A stretch of 64,000 bases of DNA from Leifsonia sp. fls2-241-R2A-40a (GCF_030209575.1 NZ_JARVRS010000001.1:124001-188000); one strand, 5' to 3'; counted from the first letter of the stretch, positions 28,065 to 37,306 are shown. Notes: generated by a model from the sequence alone, not told the origin. Numbers and translations are program-made.

Positions 28065-29072
28065 GTGCGTATCGGCGTGATCGGAGCGGGAGCCATCGGC
28101 GGAACCATCGCGGCGCTGCTGGACCGCGTCGGGCACCTCGTCGAAGTCACGGCCCGCGGGGAACAGCTCGCCGCCATCCGCGAATCGGGGCTGCGGCTCG
28201 ACGGAGGCTGGGGCACGCACACCGCGCGGGTCGCCGCCGCCGAGACGCTGCAGACCGCTCCCGAGCTGGCGTTCGTGTGCACGAAGGCTCAGGATGCACC
28301 GGCGGCGATCGCCGCGAACGCCGCCCTCCTCGAGGGCATCACCGTCGTCATCGTGCAGAACGGTCTCGCCGGGCTGCGCGAGGCCGTCGAGCTGCTGCCG
28401 GACTCCACGTGCGTCGGCGCCCTGGCGCTGTATGCCGCGAGCTACCTCTCCCCCGGCCGGGTCTCGGTCACCACGACGGCGAACACGTACCTCGGCGCCG
28501 GCGACGGTCCCCCGCCGCCCGCCGCGGTGGAAGCCGCGCGCATCCTCGACGCCGCCATGCCCGCCCACGCGATCGACAACTTCAGCGGTGCCCAGTGGAC
28601 CAAGCTCATCGTCAACCAGATCAACGCGCTCCCCGCCGTCACCGGACTCAGCGCCCAGCAGGTGCTCGGCGACCGGCGGCTGCGGCCCATCGTCACCGCG
28701 AGCCTCCAGGAGGCCACCCGGGTCGGCTACGCGCGCGGGGTTCGCTTCGGCAGCATCCAGGGCCTCGACGACCGCATCCTCCGCGTCGTCGCCCGCGCAC
28801 CCCGCTGGGCCGCGCAGGCGGTGCCGCTGCTGATGAAGCGCAGGATGGGCGCAACGCCGAACCCCGGTTCCACGCTGCAGAGCATCCGCCGCGGTCAGCT
28901 CACCGAGATCGACTACCTCAACGGCGCCGTGGTGGACGAGGCCCGGAGCGCAGGGATCGAGGCCCCGATCAATGCCGCGATCACCGGCCTCGTGCACGAG
29001 GTGGAGCGGACGGGCGCCTTCCTGACGCCGGATGCGGTCGCCGAACGGATGCGGCCCCTGCTCGCCGCGTGA
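28065..29072 (+). CDS. Ketopantoate reductase (ApbA/PanE)-family dehydrogenase
   Basis: 335 aa. The Rossmann motif GVIGAGAIGGTIA starts at residue 4. TKAQD and VVIVQNGLAG are typical of ApbA/PanE, and the helical C-terminal domain has the lysine of WTKLIVNQ and the Glu of LTEIDYLNG. 2-Dehydropantoate reduction with NADPH for pantothenate synthesis is possible. Many family members act on other 2-keto acids, and no pan genes are nearby. GTG 28065 is set by the hexamer 7 nt upstream. Confidence 0.82.
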   Translation: MRIGVIGAGAIGGTIAALLDRVGHLVEVTARGEQLAAIRESGLRLDGGWGTHTARVAAAETLQTAPELAFVCTKAQDAPAAIAANAALLEGITVVIVQNGLAGLREAVELLPDSTCVGALALYAASYLSPGRVSVTTTANTYLGAGDGPPPPAAVEAARILDAAMPAHAIDNFSGAQWTKLIVNQINALPAVTGLSAQQVLGDRRLRPIVTASLQEATRVGYARGVRFGSIQGLDDRILRVVARAPRWAAQAVPLLMKRRMGATPNPGSTLQSIRRGQLTEIDYLNGAVVDEARSAGIEAPINAAITGLVHEVERTGAFLTPDAVAERMRPLLAA

Positions 29073-29088
29073 CCTGTGCGGTCCGCCG

Positions 29089-29673
29089 TCAGTCGATCGG
29101 GCCGATCCGCAGCGGGAGCGACGGATCCGAGTCGTCCACGAGGTGGTCGGCGTGCGCCAGCGGACGCGCCTCGTCCAGGTACGCCGGGTCCTGCAGCGCG
29201 TTGACGAGCAGGATGGACGCGTTCCACCCGTCGCGCAGCGACGGCCGCAACAGGAACTCGCCGTCCACGACGAGCACCGCATCCGGTCCGGCCGTGAGCC
29301 AGCGCGCCTCCACCGGCTGATCGCGCTCCTCGTCGAAGGCCGCCGTCTGGAACCCGGCGCTGCCGCCCAGCCGGAACGGGTCGAGGAGCACGCGTCGCAG
29401 GGTCACGTAATCGTAGCCGTCGCGGTAGTAGCTCTCCGGCGTCTCCGGGCCGAGCCGGGTGCGGTACGCCCGGGATTGGTGGAAGTTCCGCAGGGAGGCT
29501 CGGAAGGTGTCGGCGCCCGCCTCGCGGAACACCTCGGCCAGGTCGTCCGCGAACGGCCCGCCGGCGTCGGCGGCGTCGACCGCGACGATCACGCGTCCCA
29601 GCGGGAACACCCGGCGGATGTCGCCGACCAGCACGCGCAGGAATTGCACGCGCGGCGTCGGCGGGAGCATCAT
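29089..29673 (-). CDS. Uridine-kinase-like protein with degenerate P-loop
   Basis: 194 aa. The whole protein resembles the small actinobacterial uridine-kinase-like family: FRASLRNFHQSRAYR, YYRDGYDYVTLRRVLLDP and VDGEFLLRP are all present. The phosphate-binding loop, normally DGxDGAGKTTFAD, reads DAADAGGPFADD and lacks the GKT core. ATP binding and kinase activity are therefore doubtful. The start at 29673 (ATGATG) is supported by a TATGCT hexamer 6 nt upstream. It converges with the dehydrogenase gene and diverges from mutY. Confidence 0.68.
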   Translation of the reverse strand: MMLPPTPRVQFLRVLVGDIRRVFPLGRVIVAVDAADAGGPFADDLAEVFREAGADTFRASLRNFHQSRAYRTRLGPETPESYYRDGYDYVTLRRVLLDPFRLGGSAGFQTAAFDEERDQPVEARWLTAGPDAVLVVDGEFLLRPSLRDGWNASILLVNALQDPAYLDEARPLAHADHLVDDSDPSLPLRIGPID

Positions 29674-29679
29674 GCGACG

Positions 29680-29685
29680 AGCATA
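29680..29685 (-). promoter_or_regulatory. -10 hexamer TATGCT, leaderless promoter
   Basis: It ends 6 nt before the ATG at 29673 on the minus strand. Confidence 0.5.
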
Positions 29686-29700
29686 GGCCGCCGCACCGGT

Positions 29701-29706
29701 TAGCCT
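29701..29706 (+). promoter_or_regulatory. -10 hexamer TAGCCT, leaderless promoter of mutY
   Basis: It is followed by 6 nt and the ATG at 29713. Confidence 0.55.
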
Positions 29707-29712
29707 CGATGC

Positions 29713-30579
29713 ATGCACGACTTCGCCGGGACGGTGGTGGCCTGGTACCACGCCAACCGGCGCGACCTGCCGTGGCGGCGCGACGGCTTCACCGCCTGGG
29801 GCACGCTGGTCAGCGAGTTCATGCTGCAGCAGACCCCCGTGTCCCGGGTCATCCCGCGGCTCGAGGAGTGGCTCACCCGGTGGCCGACCCCGACCGACCT
29901 GGCGGCGGTCCCTCCCGGCGAGGCGGTGCGCGCCTGGCAGTCGCTCGGCTACCCGCGACGCGCCCTCTGGCTGCACGCCGCAGCCGTCGCCATCACCGAG
30001 CAGCACGGCGGTGTCGTGCCGGAAGATGTGGATGCGCTCCTCGCGCTCCCGGGCATCGGCGACTACACCGCCCGCGCGGTGGCGGTGTTCGCCTACGGCA
30101 ACCGGCACCCGGTGGTGGACACGAACATCCGGCGCGTCATCGCCCGGGCCGTCGACGGCCAGGCGGAGCCCGGGCCGCCCAGCGCCCGGCGCGACCTCGC
30201 CGCGATGGAGGCGCTGCTGCCCGACGACCGTCCGGCCGCCGCCGCGTTCAACGCCGGGATGATGGAACTGGGCGCGATCGTCTGCGTCGCCCGCTCGCCG
30301 CGGTGCGAGGTGTGCCCGCTCGCGGACCGCTGCGCCTGGCGGCAGGCCGGCTACCCGCCCTACGACGGGCCGCGCAAAGCGGTGCAGAAGCGGTACGAGG
30401 GCAGCGACCGGCAGGTGCGCGGCCGCATCCTCGCGGAACTGCGCGCGTCGCACATCCCGGTCACCGCCACCGAGCTCGAAACGGTCTGGCCCGACCCCGC
30501 CCAGCGCGATCGTGCCCTCGCCGGCCTGCTGGCCGACGGCCTGGCCGTAGCCGCCGAAGGCGGCTACACCCTCCCCTGA
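29713..30579 (+). CDS. mutY: A/G-specific adenine DNA glycosylase
   Basis: 288 aa. It removes adenine opposite 8-oxoguanine. The catalytic Glu35 is in SEFMLQQTP, the helix-hairpin-helix LPGIGDYTARAVAVFAYG starts near 112, and the general Asp136 is in VVDTNIRR. The 4Fe-4S cluster ligands are Cys191, 198, 201 and 207 in C-x6-C-x2-C-x5-C spacing. The NUDIX-like C-terminal domain that reads 8-oxoG in E. coli MutY is missing or very short, as in other actinobacterial forms. Palindrome C follows the stop. Confidence 0.92.
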   Translation: MHDFAGTVVAWYHANRRDLPWRRDGFTAWGTLVSEFMLQQTPVSRVIPRLEEWLTRWPTPTDLAAVPPGEAVRAWQSLGYPRRALWLHAAAVAITEQHGGVVPEDVDALLALPGIGDYTARAVAVFAYGNRHPVVDTNIRRVIARAVDGQAEPGPPSARRDLAAMEALLPDDRPAAAAFNAGMMELGAIVCVARSPRCEVCPLADRCAWRQAGYPPYDGPRKAVQKRYEGSDRQVRGRILAELRASHIPVTATELETVWPDPAQRDRALAGLLADGLAVAAEGGYTLP

Positions 30580-30589
30580 CCCTCAGGCC

Positions 30590-30651
30590 GCTGAGGTGCT
30601 CGTAGTTGCGCCCGACACGCCGTGTCGAGGCGCAACTGCGAGCACCTCAGC
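30590..30651. repeat. Intergenic palindrome C (about 30-nt arms), possible bidirectional terminator
   Basis: Arms 30590-30618 and 30622-30651 pair with one mismatch and one bulged base around a GCC loop. The centre contains ACACGCCGT as in palindromes A and B. It lies between the convergent mutY and YciI genes and overlaps the latter's stop codon. A T-tract is absent. Confidence 0.8.
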
Positions 30652-30937
30652 GCTCGGCGAAGAGCAGCGGATCCCAGTCGAGGATGCGCGAACGGTGCAC
30701 GAGTCCCTCGGTGTAGAACGGGTCGCCGTCGCGGAAGCGCTCGGCGGCCTCCCGCGAACGGAAGATCGCCATGGATCCCTGCGTGGCCGGGTCGCCGAAC
30801 GTGCCGATCATCAGCACCTCGCCGCCCTTCGCGAACTCGTCGAGATAGGCGCGATGCCGCGGATACGTCTCCACGAGACGCTGGAAGTGCTCCGGGCCGG
30901 CCTCGGGGTCGGCGTCGTAGAACGAGACGGCGTACAT
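30647..30937 (-). CDS. YciI-family protein
   Basis: 96 aa, ferredoxin-like fold of the YciI family. The N-terminal MYAVSFYDADPEA strand, the His of YPRHRAYLDEF (putative active-site His) and the Asp of GDPFYTEGLV are the conserved residues. The family is found in some chlorocatechol or muconolactone enzymes, but most members have unknown function. A TAAGCT hexamer lies 6 nt before the ATG. Confidence 0.82.
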   Translation of the reverse strand: MYAVSFYDADPEAGPEHFQRLVETYPRHRAYLDEFAKGGEVLMIGTFGDPATQGSMAIFRSREAAERFRDGDPFYTEGLVHRSRILDWDPLLFAER

Positions 30938-30943
30938 GCCGTC

Positions 30944-30949
30944 AGCTTA
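30944..30949 (-). promoter_or_regulatory. -10 hexamer TAAGCT, leaderless promoter of the YciI gene
   Basis: It ends 6 nt before the ATG at 30937 on the minus strand. Confidence 0.5.
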
Positions 30950-30963
30950 GGACCGGGATGCGC

Positions 30964-31434
30964 TCAGCGCTCCGAACCCTCGGCCTCGTCCTCGTCGTCC
31001 TCGTCGTCCTCGTCGGTGCGCGGCTTGACGTACGGGTCCTCGTCGCCGGCGTACGCCGCCGTCGCAGCTAGTCCTGCCACCTCGGTATCGCGCTCGCGCG
31101 CCTCCCGCAGCAGGTCCTCGATGTGGGCCGCGTTCTCCGGGATCGCGTCCAGCTGGAACACCAGTGTCGGCGTCAGGCGGGCGGTGATGTTCTTGCCCAC
31201 CTCGCTGCGCAGCATCCCGGTCGCCGCGGTGAGCGCCGCAGCGCTGTCCTCGCGCTCCTGCTCGGTGCCGTACACCGTGTAGAAGACGGTGGCGTGCTGC
31301 AGGTCGCCGGTCACCTGCACGTCCGTGATGGTCACGAACCCCAGGCGCGGGTCGCGCAGGCCGCGATCGAGGCGCTTGGCGACGATCTCCTTGATCCTGT
31401 CCGCGAGCTTCCTCGCGCGTGCCGGATCAGCCAT
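30964..31434 (-). CDS. rbfA: 30S ribosome-binding factor A
   Basis: 156 aa. A cold-shock assembly factor that binds helix 1 of 16S rRNA during 30S maturation. The KH-type domain fills residues 1-110 (ARKLADRIKEIVAKRL, DPRLGFVTITDVQVTGDLQ in two parts). A tail of about 25 mostly acidic residues follows, longer than in E. coli. The ATG at 31434 has GGAAGG upstream. It follows infB after a 60-bp gap containing a hairpin. Confidence 0.92.
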   Translation of the reverse strand: MADPARARKLADRIKEIVAKRLDRGLRDPRLGFVTITDVQVTGDLQHATVFYTVYGTEQEREDSAAALTAATGMLRSEVGKNITARLTPTLVFQLDAIPENAAHIEDLLREARERDTEVAGLAATAAYAGDEDPYVKPRTDEDDEDDEDEAEGSER

Positions 31435-31459
31435 GTTGTGTGCCTTCCTTTCGGGCAAG

Positions 31460-31486
31460 AAGGCCGGTGGCAGAGCCACCGGCCTT
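31460..31486 (-). terminator. Hairpin between infB and rbfA
   Basis: AAGGCCGGTGGC and GCCACCGGCCTT form a perfect 12-bp stem with a 3-nt loop. On the minus strand it is followed by TTCTTG, a poor T-tract. It may attenuate rbfA expression. Confidence 0.55.
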
Positions 31487-31494
31487 CGCTCCGA

Positions 31495-34311
31495 TCAGAC
31501 GCGAGGCTTCTCGCGAAGCTCGGTCGTCTCGATCTCGTCGCCGATCTGGATGTCGTTGTACTTCCCGAGACCGATACCGGCCTCGAAGTCCGTACGGACC
31601 TCGGTGACGTCGTCCTTGAACCGCCGCAGCGACTCGATGGCCAGGTTGTCGCCCACCACGACGCCGTCGCGGATGACCCGCGCCTTGGCGTTGCGGGTGA
31701 TCGTCCCGGACCGGACGATGACACCGGCGATGTTGCCGAACTTCGAGGAGCGGAACACCTCGCGGATCTCGGCGACACCGGACTGGACCTCTTCGAACTC
31801 GGGCTTGAGCATGCCCTTGAGCGAGTTCTCGATGTCCTCGATGGCGTTGTAGATGACCGAGTAGAAGCGGACATCCACACCCTCGCGGGCGGCACGCTCG
31901 CGGGCCTTCACGTCCGGGCGGACGTTGAAGCCGATCACGATCGCGTTGTCGATGGTCGCCAGGTCGATGTCCGACTCGGTGACGGCACCGACACCGCGGT
32001 GCAGGATGCGCAGCGAGACCGAATCGTCGACCTCGATCTTCATGAGCGACTCCTCCAGCGCCTCCACGGCACCGGACACGTCGCCCTTGATGATGAGGTT
32101 GAGCGCCTCGACCTTGCCCTCTTCCAGAGCACGGGTGAAGTCCTCGAGCGAGATGCGCTTGCGGGCCTTGGCCAGCTGGGCGTTGCGCTCGGCGGCCTCG
32201 CGCTTCTCGGCGATCTGACGTGCGGTGCGGTCCTCCTCGGTGACGAGGAAGACATCACCGGCGCGCGGGACGCTGGAGAGGCCCTGGACCTGGACCGGAC
32301 GCGACGGCGCTGCCTCGAAGACGGCGTCGCCGTTCTCGTCGGCCATCGCACGCACACGGCCGTAGGCGGTACCCGCCACGATCGCGTCGCCCACCCGGAG
32401 GGTTCCGGACTGGATGAGCACGGTCGCGACCGCGCCGCGGCCCTTGTCGAGCTTCGCCTCGATCGCGACACCACGTGCGTCCTTGTTGGGGTTCGCACGG
32501 AGGTCGAGACCGGCGTCGGCGGTCAGCAGCACGGCGTCGAGCAGTGCGTCGATGCCGATGTCGTTGCGGGCCGAGACGTCGACGAACATGACGTCGCCGC
32601 CGTACTCCTCCGCGACCAGCCCGAACTCGGTGAGCTGCTGGCGCACCTTGGCCGGGTTGGCGTCCGGCTTGTCGATCTTGTTCACCGCCACCACGATCGG
32701 CACGTTCGCCGCCTGGGCGTGGTTCAGCGCCTCGATGGTCTGCGGCATGATGCCGTCGTCCGCCGCGACCACGAGGATCGCGATGTCGGTGACCTGCGCA
32801 CCACGGGCACGCATGGCGGTGAACGCCTCGTGACCCGGGGTGTCGATGAAGGTGATGGCACGCTCGATGCCGTCGTGCTCCGTCCACACCTGGTACGCAC
32901 CGATGTGCTGGGTGATGCCGCCGGCCTCGCCCGCGACGACGTTCGCGTTGCGGATGGCGTCGAGGAGGCGCGTCTTACCGTGGTCGACGTGACCCATGAC
33001 GGTGACGACCGGAGGCCGGATCTCGAGGTCCTCGTCGGACTCGCCTTCCAGCTCGGCGTCGAGGTCGATGTCGAAGCCCTCCAGGAGCTCCTTGTCCTCG
33101 TCCTCGGGCGAGACGACCTGGATCTTGTAGCCCAGCTCGTCGCCGAGCACCTCGAAGGTGGCCTCGTCGAGCGACTCGGTCGCAGTCGCCATCTCACCCA
33201 GGTGGAAGAGGACGGTGACCAGCGACGCGGGGTTCGCGTCGATCTTGTCGGCGAAGTCGGAGATGGAGGAGCCACGACGCAGTCGGATGACGGTGTCGCC
33301 GTTGCCGCGGGGTACGGACACGCCGCCCAGCGACGGGGCCTCCCGCATTTCGAATTCCTGACGCTTCGCGCGCTTCGACTTGCGGGCCTTGCTCTTGCCG
33401 CCACCACGGCCGAATGCACCGGCCGTGCCGCCGCCCGGTCCACGACCACGGCCGCCGCCCCCACCGGGACGCGGGCCGCCGAAGCCGCCGCCTGGACGCT
33501 GGAAGCCGCCGCCTGCGCCGGCACCGGCACCTGCGCCGCCACCGCTGCCGGGGCGCTGCTGGAAGCCGGGACGACCGCCGCCGCCACCCGGACGACCGCC
33601 GCCGGGGCGGTTGCCGCCGCCCTGACCGGGCGCGCCTATGCGCGGGGCACCGGGACGCGGCGGGGTGGGACGGGGGATGTTGCTCGGCGACGGGCGCTGG
33701 CCCATGCCCTGCGACGACGAGAAGGGGTTGTTGCCGGGTCGCGGCGTGCGCTGACCCATCCCCTGGTTCGACGAGTAGGGGTTGTTGCCGGGTCGCGGTG
33801 CGCTCGGGCGCGGGATGCTGCTGCCACCGGGGCGCGGCGTGGACGGCTTGACCGCGTCGGTGGACGGGGCGTCCGCTGCCGACGTGGTGGTCGCTGCCTG
33901 CTCGGCCGCCTTCTCGGCGGCCTTCTCCGCTGCGGCCTTCTCAGCCGCGGCCTGACGCTCGGCGACCGACATCGGCGCCTGCGGCTTGGGGCCGGCATCC
34001 GTGTCGGAGTCGGCCGCTGCGGCGGGCGCTGCGGGAGCGGCCTGGGCCGCCTGCGGGCGCGGCGCACCGGGACGCGGCGCGCTGGAGGGTGCCTTCGGTG
34101 CGGTGGCGGTCGCCTTGTCGGCGGCCGGCTTCGCAGAGCCGGAGTGGCCCTCGGCCTCGAGGGCGGCACGCAGCTTGCGGGCTACCGGAGGCTCGATGCT
34201 GGAGGACGGTCCCTTGACGAACTCGCCCATTTCCTTGAGTTTCGCGAGCGCGACTTTACTGTCGACGCCGAGCTCGCTCGCGACCTCGTGTACGCGTGGT
34301 TTTGCAGCCAC
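31495..34311 (-). CDS. infB: Translation initiation factor IF-2
   Basis: 938 aa. The GTPase that places initiator tRNA on the 30S subunit. A short IF2_N domain lies at residues 1-50. About 260 residues of Ala/Pro- then Gly/Arg-rich low complexity follow, with repeats of PRPGNNP type. Then come the second N domain (near 340-400), the G domain with [12 protein letters not shown] near 438, DTPGHEAF near 494 and NKIDKPDA near 548, and the C-terminal barrel domains. The start is GTG 34311 with AGGAG upstream. That site sits at the foot of a stable hairpin. Confidence 0.95.
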   Translation of the reverse strand: MAAKPRVHEVASELGVDSKVALAKLKEMGEFVKGPSSSIEPPVARKLRAALEAEGHSGSAKPAADKATATAPKAPSSAPRPGAPRPQAAQAAPAAPAAAADSDTDAGPKPQAPMSVAERQAAAEKAAAEKAAEKAAEQAATTTSAADAPSTDAVKPSTPRPGGSSIPRPSAPRPGNNPYSSNQGMGQRTPRPGNNPFSSSQGMGQRPSPSNIPRPTPPRPGAPRIGAPGQGGGNRPGGGRPGGGGGRPGFQQRPGSGGGAGAGAGAGGGFQRPGGGFGGPRPGGGGGRGRGPGGGTAGAFGRGGGKSKARKSKRAKRQEFEMREAPSLGGVSVPRGNGDTVIRLRRGSSISDFADKIDANPASLVTVLFHLGEMATATESLDEATFEVLGDELGYKIQVVSPEDEDKELLEGFDIDLDAELEGESDEDLEIRPPVVTVMGHVDHGKTRLLDAIRNANVVAGEAGGITQHIGAYQVWTEHDGIERAITFIDTPGHEAFTAMRARGAQVTDIAILVVAADDGIMPQTIEALNHAQAANVPIVVAVNKIDKPDANPAKVRQQLTEFGLVAEEYGGDVMFVDVSARNDIGIDALLDAVLLTADAGLDLRANPNKDARGVAIEAKLDKGRGAVATVLIQSGTLRVGDAIVAGTAYGRVRAMADENGDAVFEAAPSRPVQVQGLSSVPRAGDVFLVTEEDRTARQIAEKREAAERNAQLAKARKRISLEDFTRALEEGKVEALNLIIKGDVSGAVEALEESLMKIEVDDSVSLRILHRGVGAVTESDIDLATIDNAIVIGFNVRPDVKARERAAREGVDVRFYSVIYNAIEDIENSLKGMLKPEFEEVQSGVAEIREVFRSSKFGNIAGVIVRSGTITRNAKARVIRDGVVVGDNLAIESLRRFKDDVTEVRTDFEAGIGLGKYNDIQIGDEIETTELREKPRV

Positions 34312-34317
34312 AATTCT

Positions 34318-34345
34318 CCTGTCTGGGGGCCTACCCCCGGACAGG
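34318..34345 (-). promoter_or_regulatory. Hairpin overlapping the infB ribosome-binding site
   Basis: CCTGTC-T-GGGGG and CCCCC-G-GACAGG pair around CCTA. In the minus-strand RNA the closing GACAGG overlaps the AGGAG site of infB. Folding would hide part of the site, so translation may depend on coupling to ylxR or on RNA unfolding. Confidence 0.55.
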
Positions 34346-34417
34346 GGCAGGCGTTAGTTGTGGACGGATCTCATTTCGAGCCGCTCATCGGTTGTCACTC
34401 ATGTGAAGTCAACTTCT

Positions 34418-34669
34418 TCAGCCTGTTCTCATAATTTGCGACCGGATGGCCGCGGTGCCGAGTGGTCCTTCCACACGCAGCGCGCGCCCGAAGGCACGGC
34501 GCTTCAACGCGAGGTCGAGACACTCGTCGACCGGATGCAGCCACGCACCACGCCCGGGAAGTGCGGCGGACGAATCCACCACGAGTTCCGATTCCTGGGC
34601 GACGACCCTCAGAAGAGAGGACCGGGGAGCGCGAGAACGGCATCCGACGCACGTTCTGACGGGTTCCAT
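34418..34669 (-). CDS. ylxR: YlxR/DUF448 RNA-binding protein
   Basis: 83 aa. The family signature RTCVGCRSRAPRSSLLRVV is at residues 5-23 and PGRGAWLHP follows near residue 39. YlxR is an RNA- or RNase P-associated protein normally coded between nusA and infB. Here infB is still downstream (106-bp gap), but nusA is 2.6 kb away behind an inverted gene. The ATG has GAGAGGAG upstream, and a TAGCCT hexamer at 34721-34726 may be its own promoter. Confidence 0.85.
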   Translation of the reverse strand: MEPVRTCVGCRSRAPRSSLLRVVAQESELVVDSSAALPGRGAWLHPVDECLDLALKRRAFGRALRVEGPLGTAAIRSQIMRTG

Positions 34670-34680
34670 CTTACTCCTCT

Positions 34681-34716
34681 CGGCGCTCCGCGCCGAACGG
34701 GCGGGTGCGCCCGTTC
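34681..34716 (-). promoter_or_regulatory. Two tandem hairpins in the ylxR-infB leader
   Basis: CGGCGC-TCC-GCGCCG (34681-34695) and GAACGGGCG-GGTG-CGCCCGTTC (34695-34716) are perfect stems. They lie just before the ylxR start. Read from the candidate promoter at 34721 they would form at the 5' end of the message. Confidence 0.5.
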
Positions 34717-34720
34717 TTCC

Positions 34721-34726
34721 AGGCTA
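34721..34726 (-). promoter_or_regulatory. Candidate -10 (TAGCCT) for the ylxR-infB-rbfA unit
   Basis: It is needed because the intervening inverted gene and the terminator at 37250 separate this unit from nusA. Confidence 0.4.
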
Positions 34727-34804
34727 GCTGTCCCCCGGCCTGTCCGCCGGGTGGAGGACTGGCGGCCGCACGCCGATCGGCGCACACTGCGCGGGGGAGG
34801 CACC

Positions 34805-37249
34805 ATGAACACTTCTCGCGAAGACGCGAAGCCCATCGGACGACGTGCACTGCACCTCGTCCTCGCCGCCGGCCTGGCCGCCGCCACGTTCGCTGTGGCG
34901 CAACCCGTGGTGTCACCCGCGGCAGCGGCGTCCATCGCGTGGAGTCAGTTCGGGAACGGACCCTCGCACAGTGGTGTCAACGCCGCCGAGTCGCAGATCA
35001 TTCCGGCGACCGTCGCCTCCCTGACGCCGCTGTTCACCGCCTCCTTGCGCGGAGTGTCGGACGGCCCGCCCGTCGAGCAGCCCGGCGTCTCGACCGCAGG
35101 CGGCACGCGCGATCTGCTGTTCACCACGACCAAGGACGGCTGGATCACCGCCACCGACGCGACGACCGGCGCGGAAGTCTGGGCGCATCAGAACGGCCCG
35201 GGCACCTGCAAGATCAACGGCGGGTCGACGCCGTGCTACACCACGTCCTCCCCCGCCGTCGGCCCCGGCGGCACCTACGTCTACAGCTACGGCCTCGACG
35301 GAAAGGTGCACAAGTACGCGACCGGCAGCGGCACGGAGGTGAAGACCGGCGGATGGCCGCAGGTCGCCACCGTGAAGCCGCAGGACGAGAAGAGCTCGCC
35401 GGCGCTGACCATCGTGACCACCGGCGGTCACTCGTATCTCTACGTCTCCAACGGCGGCTACCCGGGCGACCGCGGGGACTACCAGGGGCACGTGACCACG
35501 ATCGACCTCGGGAGCGGGACGCAGCGGGTGTTCAACTCGCTGTGCAGCGACAAGACCGGCCACCTCGGTTACGGCGCCTGCGCGAACGTGCAGTCCGCGG
35601 TGTGGGCGCGGCCGAGCGTCGTCTACGACCCGGGCACGAACCGCATCCTCTTCTCCACCGGCAACTCGAAGTTCGACGGAACGCGCAACTGGGGCGACTC
35701 GGTCCTCGCGATCAACCCGGACGGCAGCGGCACCGGCGGTGGTCCCGTGGACAGCTACACACCGAGCAATTACGCGCAGCTCGACCAGCAGGACCTCGAC
35801 CTCGGCAGCACGGCTCCTCAGGTCGTCACCCCGCCGGCCAACTCGGCCTTCACCCACCTCGCCATGCAGAGCGGCAAGGATGCGATGATCCGCCTCCTGA
35901 ACACCGCCGCCCTGGGCGGCGGCGGCGCCGGGCACACCGGAGGAGAGCTGCAGTCCATCGCCGTGCCGCAGGGCGGGCAGGTGCTCACCCAGCCGGCGAA
36001 CTGGGTCGACAAGAGCGGCACCTCCTGGGTCTTCGTGGCGAACAACAGCGGCATCTCCGCACTGAAGCTCGTCGTCGACGGCGCGAGGAAGCCCGCGCTC
36101 CAGCAGGTCTGGAAGCAGACCGCCGCGGGCACGACGCCGATCGTGGCCGGCGGCGTGCTGTTCTACCTGTCGAAGAACGGGGTGCGCGCGCTCAACCCCG
36201 CCACCGGCGCCCAGTTGTGGACCAACACCGCCGGCGGGAGCGGCCTGCACTGGCAGAGCCCGATCGTCGTCAACGGCAAGCTGTACTTCACCGACGGGGG
36301 TGGCAAGCTCCGCGCCTTCGCCATCCCGCCGAGCGCGCAGAAGGTCGCGCGCGTGGCCGGGGACGACCGCTACGGCACGAGTGCCGCCGTCTCCGCGGCC
36401 ACCTACTCCGCGAACGCGCCCGTCGCCTACGTCGCGTCGGGGCTGCAGTTCCCGGACGCCCTCGCGGGTTCGCCCGCCGCCGGACGCGCCGGAGGCCCGA
36501 TGCTCCTCGTGCAGCAGGGAGCGGTGCCGCTCTCCGTGCAGGCGGAGCTGCGGCGCCTCCACCCGGCAAAGATCGTCGTGCTCGGCGGAGCGACCAGCGT
36601 CTCGAACGCCGTGATGACCACGCTCAAAGGGTTCACGGCCGGCGGCGTGACGCGGGTCAGCGGATCCGACCGCTTCGAGACCGCGGCCGCGGTGTCGCGC
36701 GCAACGGCGCCGGTCGGACCGGCGGCCGCGTACGTCGTCTCGGGCCTGTCGTTCCCGGATGCGCTCTCCGCCGGCGCGCTCGCCGCCCGGACCGCCGGTG
36801 CGCCGCTGCTGCTGACCACGCAGTCCTCCCTCCCGGCCTCGACGGCCGCCGAGCTCAAGCGGCTGGCGCCCAAGTCGATCGTGGTGGTCGGCGGCGCCCA
36901 GGCGGTCTCGGCCGGGGTGCTGACAGCCCTCAAGGCGTACACGACCGGGTCCGTCTCACGGATCAGCGGCTCCGACCGGTTCGAGACGAGCGCGGCCGCC
37001 GCTGCGGCGTATCCCGCCGGGACGGTGAAGCCCTACGTCGCCTCTGGCCTCGCCTTCCCGGATGCGCTGTCGGCTTCGGCAGCGGCCGGAACGGCCAAGG
37101 CTCCGCTGCTGCTCACCGAGCCCGGCGCAGTGCCGCCCTCGGTCGCCGCGCAGCTGAATCGCCTCGCCGCCTCGCGCATCACGGTGGTCGGCGGAACGGA
37201 TGCGGTCAGCGACGCCGTGCAGGCGGCCCTCGCCTCCTACGTGAAGTGA
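34805..37249 (+). CDS. Secreted PQQ-type beta-propeller protein with three CWB_2 cell-wall repeats
   Basis: 814 aa. A signal peptide (basic start, hydrophobic core 17-32, Ala-rich end near 41) is followed by a propeller-like domain to about residue 505. That domain has PQQ-repeat motifs such as GWITATDATTGAEVW and GVRALNPATGAQLW and four cysteines. Three repeats of about 100 residues follow, starting near 513, 615 and 717. Each has SGSDRFET- and SGLxFPDAL-like cores typical of cell-wall-binding repeat 2. A surface-anchored sensor, adhesin or enzyme is possible. GGGGGAGG precedes the ATG. Confidence 0.85.
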   Translation: MNTSREDAKPIGRRALHLVLAAGLAAATFAVAQPVVSPAAAASIAWSQFGNGPSHSGVNAAESQIIPATVASLTPLFTASLRGVSDGPPVEQPGVSTAGGTRDLLFTTTKDGWITATDATTGAEVWAHQNGPGTCKINGGSTPCYTTSSPAVGPGGTYVYSYGLDGKVHKYATGSGTEVKTGGWPQVATVKPQDEKSSPALTIVTTGGHSYLYVSNGGYPGDRGDYQGHVTTIDLGSGTQRVFNSLCSDKTGHLGYGACANVQSAVWARPSVVYDPGTNRILFSTGNSKFDGTRNWGDSVLAINPDGSGTGGGPVDSYTPSNYAQLDQQDLDLGSTAPQVVTPPANSAFTHLAMQSGKDAMIRLLNTAALGGGGAGHTGGELQSIAVPQGGQVLTQPANWVDKSGTSWVFVANNSGISALKLVVDGARKPALQQVWKQTAAGTTPIVAGGVLFYLSKNGVRALNPATGAQLWTNTAGGSGLHWQSPIVVNGKLYFTDGGGKLRAFAIPPSAQKVARVAGDDRYGTSAAVSAATYSANAPVAYVASGLQFPDALAGSPAAGRAGGPMLLVQQGAVPLSVQAELRRLHPAKIVVLGGATSVSNAVMTTLKGFTAGGVTRVSGSDRFETAAAVSRATAPVGPAAAYVVSGLSFPDALSAGALAARTAGAPLLLTTQSSLPASTAAELKRLAPKSIVVVGGAQAVSAGVLTALKAYTTGSVSRISGSDRFETSAAAAAAYPAGTVKPYVASGLAFPDALSASAAAGTAKAPLLLTEPGAVPPSVAAQLNRLAASRITVVGGTDAVSDAVQAALASYVK

Positions 37250-37289
37250 CGAAAGAGCCGGGCCCGCGGCTGCGGGCCCGGCTCTTTCG
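37250..37289. terminator. Strong bidirectional terminator
   Basis: A perfect 18-bp stem (37250-37267 with 37272-37289) has a GGCT loop and CTTTCG / CGAAAG ends, which supply T-rich 3' ends in both directions. It separates the convergent surface-protein gene and nusA. Confidence 0.9.
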
Positions 37290-37306
37290 AACTCCGTCGG
37301 CCGAGC

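Noticed and set aside
33390-34100. Low-complexity Gly/Arg/Pro repeats as a possible inserted element
   Set aside because: They are the normal disordered linker of actinobacterial IF-2 and stay in frame.
31123-34434. Open frame of 1103 codons on the plus strand opposite infB
   Set aside because: A shadow of the IF-2 gene caused by GC bias; repetitive Val/Asp/Leu composition without domains.
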